In this document: piece by piece, positions 16,230 through 26,034 of the stretch
How positions within the stretch are numbered: position 1 is the first letter of the stretch
Layout of the letters: each line of letters opens with the position of its first letter
Assembly: GCF_042646385.1 (NCBI RefSeq)
Contig: NZ_JBHRTO010000002.1
Span: 62,001 to 126,000 of the forward strand
Direction of reading: 5' to 3'
Origin: Cypionkella sinensis
GTDB lineage: Bacteria; Pseudomonadota; Alphaproteobacteria; Rhodobacterales; Rhodobacteraceae
DNA: 64,000 nt
Notes under the pieces: generated by a model
Told to the model about the DNA's origin: nothing
What the model saw: the letters and a program-made list of their open reading frames with translations, nothing else
Database searches by the model: none
Position numbers and translations under genes: made by a program

Positions 16230-17876
16230 TCATGAATATCTCGGTTTTGCCCCATAAGGCGCAACTTTCAAAGAAAACAGCAACTTCTCAACCTCGACAA
16301 TTGCTCGATGAACCTCGTGCGCGGTCAGACTATTGACGCCACCATGAGAAAGAGGGTTCAAGAGCATACTAGTAAATTCTTCAATCGAGGCCAAAACGGC
16401 ATCAAATTTTCCGCCGTTCTGCGTTGCACTATGCGCCTTTGCCGCAGCAAGCAATTCGCTAAACGGAGTTTTGTCGGGCTGCTGCCGATAGGTTGTTTGA
16501 AGCTTTTTGATCTCACAGAACTCACGCAATCCAAATTCCGCAGCTATGCGTGAATAGTTTGCCGCTGCATTCAAATGACCGTCACGTAGGAAGCCTTCTG
16601 CAGTCTTTATCGCATCGACAGCGGCACTTGAGCTGACAGAGAAGACTACTGGCGCACGGGTAGGATTGTCGTCTGAGTGTATTCGCATGTACTTCCAAAA
16701 GCGATCCGCGTTGTGTTGCCTTTGGTAAGTGCGCGCCATTTCAAACCAAGTTCGGTCATGCGTAAGAAGAATGATTTGCCAGTCTTGGAAGTGGTCTGCC
16801 AACACATCGATGACTGGCAGGCGGTTTGATTGATCCAGCCCGATCAGCACATCATCAAGCACAATCAGGCGCGGTGTGTCAGCTTGCAGCGTAGCAGCGC
16901 AAACTTTGCGCCCGGCCAGATAGATGGCCAGCGCAAGTGCGGACAACCGTGCCTCATTCAAGAACAGTTGGGGTCGGTCGACAGGTTGATTTCGAAAGTT
17001 CATCGTGATGCCAATCTCGCGGGTTTGAATTCGATCCAGCGGCGGAACCGTCACGTCATCCTTGTAGGTGATGCCCGGAACGTCGAGGACGATGCCGTCA
17101 AGGTCTTTCCATCCAAGTGCTTTCAAGAGCGGATCGATCTTCGGCTGCACTGCCGCTACCGCATCACGCAGACCCTGATTGATCGAAGGCAGAAGCGCCA
17201 GAACCTTGGGTTTCTCGGTCTTGCTGAGCCGTTTGCGATCACGCGATCCGACATCAGCCAGTTCCAGCAACTCTGACCAAAGGTCGAAAATCTTGCGCTG
17301 CTTTCCATCATGCAGCGCCTCAAAGTCCCGCAGCAGGAGATTGATGCAGACGTCGAACAGGTTCACCGGGCCGTCGCCATGCCGATAGTTTGTATCAAGA
17401 AGTGACCGATAATCCAGAATGGCCTTACGGTAAGCCGCGTTCTTGACCCGATCATCTGCGGTGGGCGTGATATCGACCGGGTGCCTGATTGTCGTCCAGT
17501 CGGCAGCGGGTTTTCCGTCATCAAACTCGACGCCGATTCTCACTCCAGTCTCTGGCAGACCTGAGAAGACGTTTTTCAGTCCCAGCAATCGTTCTTTACG
17601 AGCTTGCGGATTCCGTCGGGCGACCGAAAAAAACTCGTCCAAGGCATAGAAAACTGACGACTTTCCGGCCCCGTTTTCGCCGTAGATCAATAGGTTCTTG
17701 CCATCCAATTGGAAAGTGACTGGCTCGGGTCCGGCGAATGCGCGAAAGTCGCATAGGGTGAAGGATTTGATCCTCGGGGGTTTGATAGCCGGTGCGGCTG
17801 GGGCGGCGGCTGGCGCAGCTGCTTGGGCTGCAGCGGCGGGGGCTTGGGCGGCGGGGGCTGGTGCTGCATCGGTCAT
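16230..17876 (-). CDS. RecF/SMC-like AAA ATPase (defence cassette gene 3)
   Basis: ABC-type ATPase of 548 residues of the RecF/SMC/overcoming-lysogenisation class. Walker A GENGAGKS is at residues 66-73, the LSALALA signature-like segment near 311, Walker B LIVLDD at 337-342 with a D-loop IGLD, and the switch histidine in ILLTHDRTW. The middle has only about 230 residues, too short for a long SMC coiled coil. An Ala/Pro-rich N-terminal tail (residues 4-33) is odd and probably disordered. The C-terminal 150 residues are helical with an LNPLSHGG motif; their role is unknown. Start and methyltransferase stop overlap by 4 bp. Confidence 0.82.
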   Translation of the reverse strand: MTDAAPAPAAQAPAAAAQAAAPAAAPAAPAIKPPRIKSFTLCDFRAFAGPEPVTFQLDGKNLLIYGENGAGKSSVFYALDEFFSVARRNPQARKERLLGLKNVFSGLPETGVRIGVEFDDGKPAADWTTIRHPVDITPTADDRVKNAAYRKAILDYRSLLDTNYRHGDGPVNLFDVCINLLLRDFEALHDGKQRKIFDLWSELLELADVGSRDRKRLSKTEKPKVLALLPSINQGLRDAVAAVQPKIDPLLKALGWKDLDGIVLDVPGITYKDDVTVPPLDRIQTREIGITMNFRNQPVDRPQLFLNEARLSALALAIYLAGRKVCAATLQADTPRLIVLDDVLIGLDQSNRLPVIDVLADHFQDWQIILLTHDRTWFEMARTYQRQHNADRFWKYMRIHSDDNPTRAPVVFSVSSSAAVDAIKTAEGFLRDGHLNAAANYSRIAAEFGLREFCEIKKLQTTYRQQPDKTPFSELLAAAKAHSATQNGGKFDAVLASIEEFTSMLLNPLSHGGVNSLTAHEVHRAIVEVEKLLFSLKVAPYGAKPRYS

Positions 17877-20800
17877 TCGCGGCCCTCGATGATGCGGACG
17901 ACGTCGAGCGTGGCAACATCGGACAGCATGGTTCGCAGCCGCGCGCCGGGGATCAGGTGGGTGGCGGCAAAGCTTTCTGCGGCTTTCAGAAGTTCGGGGC
18001 CTTCCAGGCCGGAAAGGCGGCCAAGACCCGCGCGCTCTGCTTCCTCGAACAGGGTCAAGCCCCGCGTGTGCAGGTCGTCCTTGAAGAAGAGCTCGTAGAC
18101 GAAGCCGTTGAGGAGTTGTTCGAAACGTCCGTCAGACTTAACCAGCTGAATGCCAACACCGATATCCATGAGCGATCGCATCGAAACGCTGGCATCGCTA
18201 GGTATGGGTATTTGCTTCATGTAGTCACTAAAGGAGCGCAGGTAGCCTCCGCGAATACGGTTCGAAATCTGAGAATAGAACCATTCCGACAGCGTCGAGT
18301 TCAGAAAAGCTATGAGCCATCGTTCATGTGTTGGAATGAAGTAGCCCGTATTTGCTGTGTAGAATCCATCCAGGTCCCAGGCAAAGCTCTGATGCTCAAA
18401 TATGTCTGGATAGAGAATCTTCGGCCCATCGAAGTCTTCCCAGTACGCACACGACCGTAGCTCCCAGAAATACTTCCCCTGATCGTATCGACTGACGAGT
18501 TCTTTTCGGTATCCACTCATGAATGAGTGAATGGCAGGAAACTCTAGCGCAAAAACCTTCTCAGCCTCTGTATCGGCCAACCCAGTCCATGAGTGCCTTT
18601 GGTTTTCAGAGGACTCAATACGTATGAGCCACAAATCCTTTGGCTCAACCCGCCATCTCTTGATATCTCTGCCTCGGAGGAAGGGCTTGATAAGCTCAGC
18701 GGAGCTAGCGTGTTCGCCAATCAATCGATCCTTGGTCGCTCCATCAATCACGAAAGCTTCGTTAAATCCTGTCAGAACGCCCCTGTAGAACTTCCCCTCG
18801 ACGTACTGGCCCAACGGCATCCCCGCGGCCCGAATACGATCCAGCAACCCTCGCTTCGCCTGCGGCTCCAGCTGCCACCCATCCGCTGCCAAGGTTTTTT
18901 GCGGCATGTCGAAGCCGATCTCTTCGACCATCGCGGGGAAGTTCGGGATCTCTTCGCGCCCTAGTTCCTGCGGCCAGTTCATGACCCGCAGGGTGTCGCT
19001 GGTACTCGGGGCTGGCACAGGCGCCGCCCGCCGCGTCGCGACCAAGATTGTGGGATAGGCCACAGCATCGAACACCTCGGCATCACCGAAATCGACAACC
19101 CGCCGGAGTTCCGCGTTCCGGTTAAGCCAGCCCCGAAGGTTCTGACCATACTTGGCGCGGTACCATTTGTTCGAGGTGATGTAAGCGAATGCCCCGCCAG
19201 GCGACAAAAGCTCGATCCCGCGCTGAATGAAGTAGATGAACAGGTCAGCCGTTCCGGCATAAGCCCCAGTCGGGTTGCCCTGCCGATCCTTGCCGCCATA
19301 GTGCTTTTCCAGGGCGGGCTTCTGATCCTTGATCGCCTCTTGCCTTACATAGGGCGGGTTACCGATCACAAGGTCAAAAGCACCTGCGCGATAGTCGCCG
19401 GTAAAGCTGTTCGACGGTGGGGCAAGCTGGAACATCCACTCCGGATCAAAGAACCCGGCGCTGCTGTTCTGATCGAACGGGTCCCAGGTGGCCATCTGTT
19501 TGGCGTCCTGTGCTGGCAGCCCGCGCTCAGCCTTTAGCAGTTCAGCCAGTTCATCTCGAAGCCGGGCGATATCTTCGCGGCGCGCCCGTTTGGTCTTTGC
19601 CGTGCGTGCCGAGAAGTAGCGCGCATTCATACTGCGAAGTTCGGCCTCTTTCTGTTCGATCGCCTTGTTCCGAAAGAGGTCGTCAATCCGCGGCCGTTCG
19701 ATCGGGATCAAGCTGTTCGCTGCGACGAGCTTTGTCTCCAGGTTCGGCAGTGCTGTGATGTTAGCATTGTCTTCGGTGCGGTCGATCTTCTGGCTGACCA
19801 CCAGAGAGATAAAGAAGCGCAGCTTGGCGATCTGCACAGCGATGGGCTGGATATCGACACCAAAGATGCACTTGTCGATCAGATACAGCTTCCGGGCGTA
19901 GTCTGGCTTGTTTGCGTTCGAGAAATCTCGGTCAAGCTTGGCGAGGGCAGCCTCGGCCTCTTCCACCTCGATCTCTCGACGGGAAGGATCTGGGGTTTGC
20001 AGGGCGGCAGCGAGGCGCAGCTCCAAGGGCTTGCGGTTCTGCGCCTTCCACCGGGCATTGTCCGGATCGAGCCGATGCAGGACGTGGATCAGCTTTTGAA
20101 GCAGCCCCATCGGGAAGGCGCCAGAACCACAAGCCGGATCAAGCGCCTTCAGGTTGTCGATGGCGGAAATCAGGAGGTCCGTCTCAGACGACGAGAAAGG
20201 ATTGCCGTCCTTGATCGCCAGGTTGAGCAGATTGACGAGGCGTGGTCTGTGGCTATCTGCGCCAGAGGTGTCGCGCTTCTCAGCTTGAGTTGTGCTGCTA
20301 AGGTCAAATTCTCCAGGCATCGCCATACCCAGCGCCTGCTGCCGAGGCCTACTAGAGGAGGCAACGGTCGGCTGAACGGCAAGTTTTTGCTCGAAATAGG
20401 CGATCAACGCTTCGTCGACCATATAGTCGACGACCTCGCGCGGGGTGTAAAACGAGCCGGACTTCTTTCGTGCCGTGGTGCGCGTATCAGCGTTATAGCT
20501 TGCAAGAAGGTTCTCGAACACCTTGCCAAGGAGTTCAGGATCAAGTGCCACTTCCTCTTCAACAGGTGTGTTTTCTTCAACCGTGAACTTGTAGCGCGAA
20601 AACAACTCGATCAAGCCGTCGACCTTCTCGGCCGACCGCGACTTCGCGTCGTACTCTTCACTTAGGTCGACCTCTTCGCGAGAGGCGAAGAACAGCTTGT
20701 TGGGCACACGCAAAGCATTGTCTGCACGCTCCGAGAAACCATCAATCCGAAGGACGTCCTTCTTGCCCTCTCGGGTGATGCGCTTCTTCAGGTCAGGGTT

Positions 20801-22015
20801 GCGCTCAATGTCACGTTCCGAAACGTCGCGGTCGAGGCATTCGAAGAGCCCCCCGTTAAGAAAGGGGACCTGCTTAAACAGCTCGAGAGCTTTGTCCGGG
20901 TCGCGAAACGCGTCGCGGAACCGATAGACGGTGTGGATCAGATACTGACCGTCGAGCCCCCCATCTTTGCCCTTCGTCCTCCACTTTCGATCGTCACTCA
21001 TTTCCGTGTTCAGCGTGGCGAAAAACAGGTTCTGAAGCACAGCCATGTAATAGGTGCTGGCGTCCCGTTTTTCGGTGGGATCATCCACCATCAAGGCTCG
21101 AAGCGACGGCACATCGAACAGTTCGTTGGGCACGAGGCCCTTCTCCTTGATAAACCAGACGAAGATCAGCCTTGTTAGGAGTCGAATTACGGATATCTGG
21201 TTCTGAGCGTCGAAAGCCTCACGCCTTGCCTTCTCCGTTGTTTCGTTGTCACGCGCCCTTGTTGCAGCGGGAAACTCAACATTCTTCGTGGCCCAGAAGA
21301 ACCAGTTGGCAAGTTCGCGGTAGAAGCGCTCGTTCAGGGCTTGGGCAGAAAGAGCCTCAATCCATCCATCGTACAGCTCACGAAAGTTCGTAGGGACTCC
21401 CTTGGAGCGAACTTTGACGTTGGCCAGAGCAATGCTGCCCAGAATGTCCAAATGCGCGCGATGGGGGGCATCGAGCCGAATATCCTTGACGATCGAAATT
21501 CGCTTTTCAATGACGTCGCGAGATAGGTCACGTCTGTTCTGTCGCCGATCGATCACCGCCAATGACACAAAGCTACCATGAAGAAAGATGATGACCGCAG
21601 GCATTGGGAAAACCCGATTTACCTCGCGGCTTATTCCGGCTAGCGCCGTCCTGCTCCAGTCCTCGCCATCCAACTCGATGGCCAAGAAGACAAAAGACTC
21701 GATGATTGACGCTCGGTAGTCTTGCGCTCCGCCAAACAGATCGCGGGTGCCCTGAGAAAGCGCCGGGATCTCATCATTCGTAAGCTGAAAAAGAAAGTCG
21801 ACGCGCTTCCAGTAGTTGGTCTGGGCGTCTCGTCTTGCTGCTAGTCTATTGTCCCGATCAACAAGATCGAGAAACGCCCGGGGCGTGCCATCAAGGTTAA
21901 CTGTCTTCTGACTAGAATAACCTAATGCGCCTAATAAAGCGATAACGGACCGCTTCAAGGAACTAGGTTCAGTCTCTTGTAATGCAGCCTGAACTGCGGC
22001 TCGAACATCACTCAT
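17873..22015 (-). CDS. Eco57I-like adenine-specific DNA methyltransferase (defence cassette gene 2)
   Basis: Large protein of 1380 residues with an N6-adenine methyltransferase core. The GSFYTPREVVDYMVDEAL lead-in lies near residue 520, SAM motif I LDPACGSGAF at about 625-634, and catalytic motif IV NPPY at 886-889, followed by ADLFIYFIQRG and NKWYRAKYG. The C-terminal 350 residues look like a target-recognition region (FYRGVLTGFNEAFVID, LRGRDIKRW). The N-terminal 480 residues have no nuclease motif I could recognise. The size and layout resemble type IIG and PglX/DrmMI enzymes. It overlaps the helicase stop by 8 bp and the ATPase start by 4 bp, so the unit is tightly coupled. It probably marks self DNA. 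Confidence 0.85.
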   Translation of the reverse strand: MSDVRAAVQAALQETEPSSLKRSVIALLGALGYSSQKTVNLDGTPRAFLDLVDRDNRLAARRDAQTNYWKRVDFLFQLTNDEIPALSQGTRDLFGGAQDYRASIIESFVFLAIELDGEDWSRTALAGISREVNRVFPMPAVIIFLHGSFVSLAVIDRRQNRRDLSRDVIEKRISIVKDIRLDAPHRAHLDILGSIALANVKVRSKGVPTNFRELYDGWIEALSAQALNERFYRELANWFFWATKNVEFPAATRARDNETTEKARREAFDAQNQISVIRLLTRLIFVWFIKEKGLVPNELFDVPSLRALMVDDPTEKRDASTYYMAVLQNLFFATLNTEMSDDRKWRTKGKDGGLDGQYLIHTVYRFRDAFRDPDKALELFKQVPFLNGGLFECLDRDVSERDIERNPDLKKRITREGKKDVLRIDGFSERADNALRVPNKLFFASREEVDLSEEYDAKSRSAEKVDGLIELFSRYKFTVEENTPVEEEVALDPELLGKVFENLLASYNADTRTTARKKSGSFYTPREVVDYMVDEALIAYFEQKLAVQPTVASSSRPRQQALGMAMPGEFDLSSTTQAEKRDTSGADSHRPRLVNLLNLAIKDGNPFSSSETDLLISAIDNLKALDPACGSGAFPMGLLQKLIHVLHRLDPDNARWKAQNRKPLELRLAAALQTPDPSRREIEVEEAEAALAKLDRDFSNANKPDYARKLYLIDKCIFGVDIQPIAVQIAKLRFFISLVVSQKIDRTEDNANITALPNLETKLVAANSLIPIERPRIDDLFRNKAIEQKEAELRSMNARYFSARTAKTKRARREDIARLRDELAELLKAERGLPAQDAKQMATWDPFDQNSSAGFFDPEWMFQLAPPSNSFTGDYRAGAFDLVIGNPPYVRQEAIKDQKPALEKHYGGKDRQGNPTGAYAGTADLFIYFIQRGIELLSPGGAFAYITSNKWYRAKYGQNLRGWLNRNAELRRVVDFGDAEVFDAVAYPTILVATRRAAPVPAPSTSDTLRVMNWPQELGREEIPNFPAMVEEIGFDMPQKTLAADGWQLEPQAKRGLLDRIRAAGMPLGQYVEGKFYRGVLTGFNEAFVIDGATKDRLIGEHASSAELIKPFLRGRDIKRWRVEPKDLWLIRIESSENQRHSWTGLADTEAEKVFALEFPAIHSFMSGYRKELVSRYDQGKYFWELRSCAYWEDFDGPKILYPDIFEHQSFAWDLDGFYTANTGYFIPTHERWLIAFLNSTLSEWFYSQISNRIRGGYLRSFSDYMKQIPIPSDASVSMRSLMDIGVGIQLVKSDGRFEQLLNGFVYELFFKDDLHTRGLTLFEEAERAGLGRLSGLEGPELLKAAESFAATHLIPGARLRTMLSDVATLDVVRIIEGRE

Positions 22016-25000
22016 CGAGAGCCCTCGAAGGATCGACGATTACAAGCCAAGAGACGAGATCGAAATCGAGCGACGTCTTCGGCAAGCTGGTGGAATCGAC
22101 AAGCTTGCCGCCACGTCCCATAAAGAGGTTACCCAAGTTCTTCTTCTCCGACTGGGCAGCTATCGCCCTTATTGCTGCATCAAGAAGGTCACTGTAACGC
22201 CTCATGTCTCGCCCGTCACTGGTGTCCACGTCGAAAAGCTTGCACAACTCCAAGTAGGGCTGATCCTTGCCCTGACACAACGCGCGGAAGATCTCAAGAA
22301 TCTGCTTGGGCGAAGTGAAGTTATAGCGAACCTCACCGCTATCGCGAACATAAACGAGGAAGTATGGCTGGAGCGCGTTCACGCTCTCTGACCCAAGATC
22401 ATCATTTCTCTGTCGAAGGCAGTAGATAGTCCCTGGCTGGATAACTCCGGAAGCTACACTGGCGGGGACCACTCCATACAAGCCAAACGGCGCGCTCTCA
22501 AGCTTGACACGATTTTCTTCAATGAAGCTGAGTAGCTCAGCCCTAAAGTCGTCTAAGGTGAATTCATTCAGAGCAACGGTCTCATTGAAGTCTTCAAGAT
22601 CAAGAACTTCATCCTTCAATCGAAGCAGCTGCTTGTCCCTGTACCGAAGATCACTCTGGACGAGCTCCTCAATATCCTTTGTATTCAGAATATTATCTTC
22701 ATTTGTTGCCGCAATATCGACAAGCGCCATTCGCGCTTCCACTCTGTTCTTGAGGTTAATGTACTTATTGAGGTCAGGTGTAGGCCAGAAATTCACCAGC
22801 TGAATATGGGCGTTCTGGCTTCCAATTCGGTCAACACGACCAAACCTCTGAATGATGCGTACAGGATTCCAATGAATATCGTAGTTGATAAGGTAGTCGC
22901 AATCTTGCAGGTTCTGACCTTCCGAAATGCAATCAGTAGCGATCAGGATATCGATCTCCCCGTTCTGTGGCATAGATTTTATCTTATCGCGCTTCTTCGA
23001 GCGCGGCGAAAAATTTGTCAAAATGTTTGCGAAATCTGGCTTACCAAAGGTTGACCGATTCGGACGCGCGCCGCCAGAAACAAGCGCGATGTGAACCCCT
23101 AGAGTTTCTTTAGCCCAATCAACGAGTGCCTCAAAGAGATAATCTGCAGTATCCGCAAAAGCGCAGAAGACAAGGACCTTGCGATTCCTTTCTCCTTGGT
23201 TAGTTGTTGTCGGATTGAGGACCTTTGCCTCGATGAGCTTACGTAGTTCAGCGAGCTTTGCGTCTCTAGTGCGATCGACAGCCTGCGCTGCCTCACACAA
23301 CAGAGAAAGCTGCTGCTTGTCAGTGGCGAGGTCTCTCAACCAACCGTCGACATCCAAGTGAGCCATCTCAAACTTGAGCTTTGAGCCTACCTGGAAGGCC
23401 TCCGTCAGCTCTTCATCATCTTCGTCCACTTCAGAAAAGAGGTCACCTTGAAGAGAAGACCCCATAGCATCGGCATGAACTTTGTACGACCTTAGACGCT
23501 CTTCGAGCGCCTCAATCTTTGCAACTGTTCGCTCCATAGTGATCGCAAATGCATGAATGGAGCTTTCCAGTCTCTTCAGAAAGTTCACCTTGATCATGCC
23601 AATCAGGAACTTCTCCCTATTCTCCTGCGAAAAATTGGCAATCTTTCGCTCAGCGTAGTTCTGCTTAAAACCATCAAGAACATAAGCTGAGGGATTGAAG
23701 AGGGAAAGTTGATACTTGCCAATCTCATCATTCAGTCGGTCATATGAGAGAAACCGCCCTCGAAGGTCGATCTCCGAGTAAACGGAAATGGGCTTTCTTC
23801 GCTTTGGGAATTGGCCTATCTGCTGAAGCGATGATCGATAGTACTTCTTTATGTGGTTCCGCGATCGTGCGATTGTGAGCTCATCAAGGAGGGTGAAGAA
23901 CGATGCAGACAGGCGGTCCATCAGGTCACGAGCATCTCGCTCACCGCTGCGGCGGGCCCACTCCATAAAGGTCTTCTGTGCAGTTGCTAGGGTATCCTTG
24001 ATACTACCAATGGCCAGATTGCTGGAGAACGCGGTATCGCGCCCCTCAGTTACGAAGTATATTTGGTTCCTCAGATCACTCAGATCGTTGTTGACCGGCG
24101 TTGCAGAAAGCAGCAGTACTTTTGTCTTGACGCCCTTCCTGATGACGTCATCCATAAGTCGTTCGTACCTACTCTTCTTTATTATATTGCCGTCTTCGTC
24201 CTTTTTTCCCTTGGTATTGTTTCGGAAGTTGTGAGATTCATCGATGACAACTAGATCGAAATTGCTCCAATTAATCGAGCCCAGATCGACTCCATCAACT
24301 CGACCTGATTCCCGCGAAAGATCAGTGTGCGAAAGAACAGTGTAGCTAAACCGATCCTTCAGAAAAGGATTAAGATCGCTGTTGTTCTGCGCAAGATAAA
24401 CCGTCCAGTTGTCTCTGAGCTTCTTTGGACACAGAACTAATACTCTATGATTTCGAAGCTCAAAGTACTTGATCACCGCCAAGGCAGAGTACGTCTTGCC
24501 TAAACCTACGCTATCTGCCAAAATGCAACCATTGTGCGCATTTATTTTATGGATCGCACCTTTGACTCCATCTTTCTGAAAGTCGAACAGCGCCTTCCAT
24601 ATATCTGTATCAGTAATCGCCGTCTGCTCGAAGAGCGCCTTATCGGCTTCCTGCCCAGAAATGAAACGCTCAAAAACATGAAATAGGGTTTTAAAGTATA
24701 TGAACTCTGGATCATGGTTTACGTAGAGCTGCTCCAAATACTGAAGAACATCATCTTTGACGTCGGAAACAAGACCAGTCTCATTCCAGAGTTCATCGAA
24801 CCAGCTTCTAAGATCAGCGCGATCACGATCGCTGTCCACTATTAGATTTAGTTCAATATTCGCTCCCCCGGACAGCCCAAGGCCCCTACGAGTGAAGTTC
24901 GAGCTCCCGATGATAGCATGCTCTCTTCGACCATCATCAATGTGATACATTTTGCCATGCACAAATCTAGTATCGGTGACGGAGCGAATTTCAACCTTCT

Positions 25001-25331
25001 TCTTCACCCATTCAGCACAATCAAAGGCAACTTTCCTTTGCTGAAGTCTATTCGTGAGCTCGAGTCCATCTTCAACAATTGCAAAACTCTTTCGATCAGT
25101 CTTTTCGGGGTCAAGTGAAGCAATAAAACTTGGCTCTCCAAAAAGGAACCGTAGCCGCTCTATTCCATCCAGTTTGTCACGGAGCGCTGCGTAGGCGTGA
25201 ATAGTGAAGTAGGCTGAAACAACAGACAGATCTGACCCTTCAGATATGCGGGATCTCAAGAAATCAGCAACTGATCCTCTTGAATGATTATCTCGAAGTC
25301 CGTGCAAGGAAGGGTGGTTTTCTGTCTTCAT
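22008..25331 (-). CDS. PLD nuclease - SNF2-type helicase fusion (defence cassette gene 1)
   Basis: Protein of 1107 residues. The N-terminal phospholipase D domain (about 1-180) has a complete HKD motif, His125-x-Lys127-x4-Asp132 in VHGKMYHID, with GSSNFTRRG after it. A single HKD usually acts as a dimer. A superfamily 2 SNF2-like helicase follows: Walker A SVGLGKT at 274-280, DESH at 364-367, SATP motif III, and the C-terminal ATDCISEGQNLQ and QRFGRVDRIGS motifs V and VI. Codon use is AT-richer than in flanking chromosomal genes. It is the first gene of the cassette. A role in translocation and cutting of unmodified DNA is inferred by analogy with DISARM and type III-like systems. Confidence 0.85.
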   Translation of the reverse strand: MKTENHPSLHGLRDNHSRGSVADFLRSRISEGSDLSVVSAYFTIHAYAALRDKLDGIERLRFLFGEPSFIASLDPEKTDRKSFAIVEDGLELTNRLQQRKVAFDCAEWVKKKVEIRSVTDTRFVHGKMYHIDDGRREHAIIGSSNFTRRGLGLSGGANIELNLIVDSDRDRADLRSWFDELWNETGLVSDVKDDVLQYLEQLYVNHDPEFIYFKTLFHVFERFISGQEADKALFEQTAITDTDIWKALFDFQKDGVKGAIHKINAHNGCILADSVGLGKTYSALAVIKYFELRNHRVLVLCPKKLRDNWTVYLAQNNSDLNPFLKDRFSYTVLSHTDLSRESGRVDGVDLGSINWSNFDLVVIDESHNFRNNTKGKKDEDGNIIKKSRYERLMDDVIRKGVKTKVLLLSATPVNNDLSDLRNQIYFVTEGRDTAFSSNLAIGSIKDTLATAQKTFMEWARRSGERDARDLMDRLSASFFTLLDELTIARSRNHIKKYYRSSLQQIGQFPKRRKPISVYSEIDLRGRFLSYDRLNDEIGKYQLSLFNPSAYVLDGFKQNYAERKIANFSQENREKFLIGMIKVNFLKRLESSIHAFAITMERTVAKIEALEERLRSYKVHADAMGSSLQGDLFSEVDEDDEELTEAFQVGSKLKFEMAHLDVDGWLRDLATDKQQLSLLCEAAQAVDRTRDAKLAELRKLIEAKVLNPTTTNQGERNRKVLVFCAFADTADYLFEALVDWAKETLGVHIALVSGGARPNRSTFGKPDFANILTNFSPRSKKRDKIKSMPQNGEIDILIATDCISEGQNLQDCDYLINYDIHWNPVRIIQRFGRVDRIGSQNAHIQLVNFWPTPDLNKYINLKNRVEARMALVDIAATNEDNILNTKDIEELVQSDLRYRDKQLLRLKDEVLDLEDFNETVALNEFTLDDFRAELLSFIEENRVKLESAPFGLYGVVPASVASGVIQPGTIYCLRQRNDDLGSESVNALQPYFLVYVRDSGEVRYNFTSPKQILEIFRALCQGKDQPYLELCKLFDVDTSDGRDMRRYSDLLDAAIRAIAAQSEKKNLGNLFMGRGGKLVDSTSLPKTSLDFDLVSWLVIVDPSRALDE

Positions 25332-25537
25332 TCTGTTGGCTTCGATCTTTCAGAGGGTTCTCGTTGCTTGTAAGGCGGGGGTTCGGCTTCGTCTGGGGCT
25401 AAGTGACTGTTGCCACAACCCTACTTGGATCACCATCGAGTTCAAGGATTTGCTGGCAGCACGAGTACGATACATGCTGTAGAGGGTTGAATTCCTGAGG
25501 TAATCCCCCCATTTTTAGCGGGGTGCATTCGTAGAAC

Positions 25538-25740
25538 TTACGCGGCCATTTTTAGTTTCTGGGCGGGAGTGATGCCGCCAATGCCCATGTTGGGGCGGTC
25601 GTTGTTGTAAGTCCATAACCATTGTGTGGCGTGATCTTGGGCCTCCTCGATGGTTTCGATGATGTATTGGTCGAGCCATTCGTGCCTGACGGTTCGGTTG
25701 TAGCGTTCGATATAAGCGTTCTGCTGCGGCTGACCGGGTT
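25538..25740 (-). pseudogene. IS3-family transposase, C-terminal remnant
   Basis: The last 67 codons of an IS3-type DDE transposase are readable. The sequence includes NAYIERYNRTVRHEWLDQY (the end of the integrase core with its catalytic Glu), the WTYNNDRPNMGIGGITPAQKL tail and a stop at 25538-25540. Everything upstream is missing; the frame breaks at about 25740, where an IS110 fragment on the opposite strand begins. The gap between the helicase start and this remnant (25332-25537) holds no recognised feature beyond the presumed cassette promoter. Confidence 0.8.
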
Positions 25741-25741
25741 G

Positions 25742-25893
25742 CCGCGGGCAAGACCGATGCGCTCAGCCGATGGATCAATGCGCTGCGCGAGCGGCGCGGC
25801 GTCAACCGCACAATCGTCGCCGTGGCAAACAAAAACGCCCGGATCATCTGGGCGATGCTGCGAAAAGGCGTGGAATTCCAGCTCGCAGCCTGA
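25742..25893 (+). pseudogene. IS110-family transposase, C-terminal remnant
   Basis: About 50 codons ending in a stop at 25891-25893. The text RGVNRTIVAVANKNARIIWA matches the C-terminal end of the IS110/IS1111 transposase_20 domain. No start and no catalytic domain remain. It abuts the IS3 remnant of the other strand with no spacer. The next 140 bp carry only a short unrecognised in-frame fragment ending at 26038. Confidence 0.75.
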
Positions 25894-26034
25894 GGCTGGG
25901 ATAAGGATTGCAAGGAGATCAAGAAATGTGTGTATCGACCCAGCGGAATCTGCACAGGTTAAGCTGCTAATCGGGCAGGTGGAATTCGGTGAGATTGACG
26001 AGGCCGATGGCACCGCCGACGAGGCACCCCAGGA

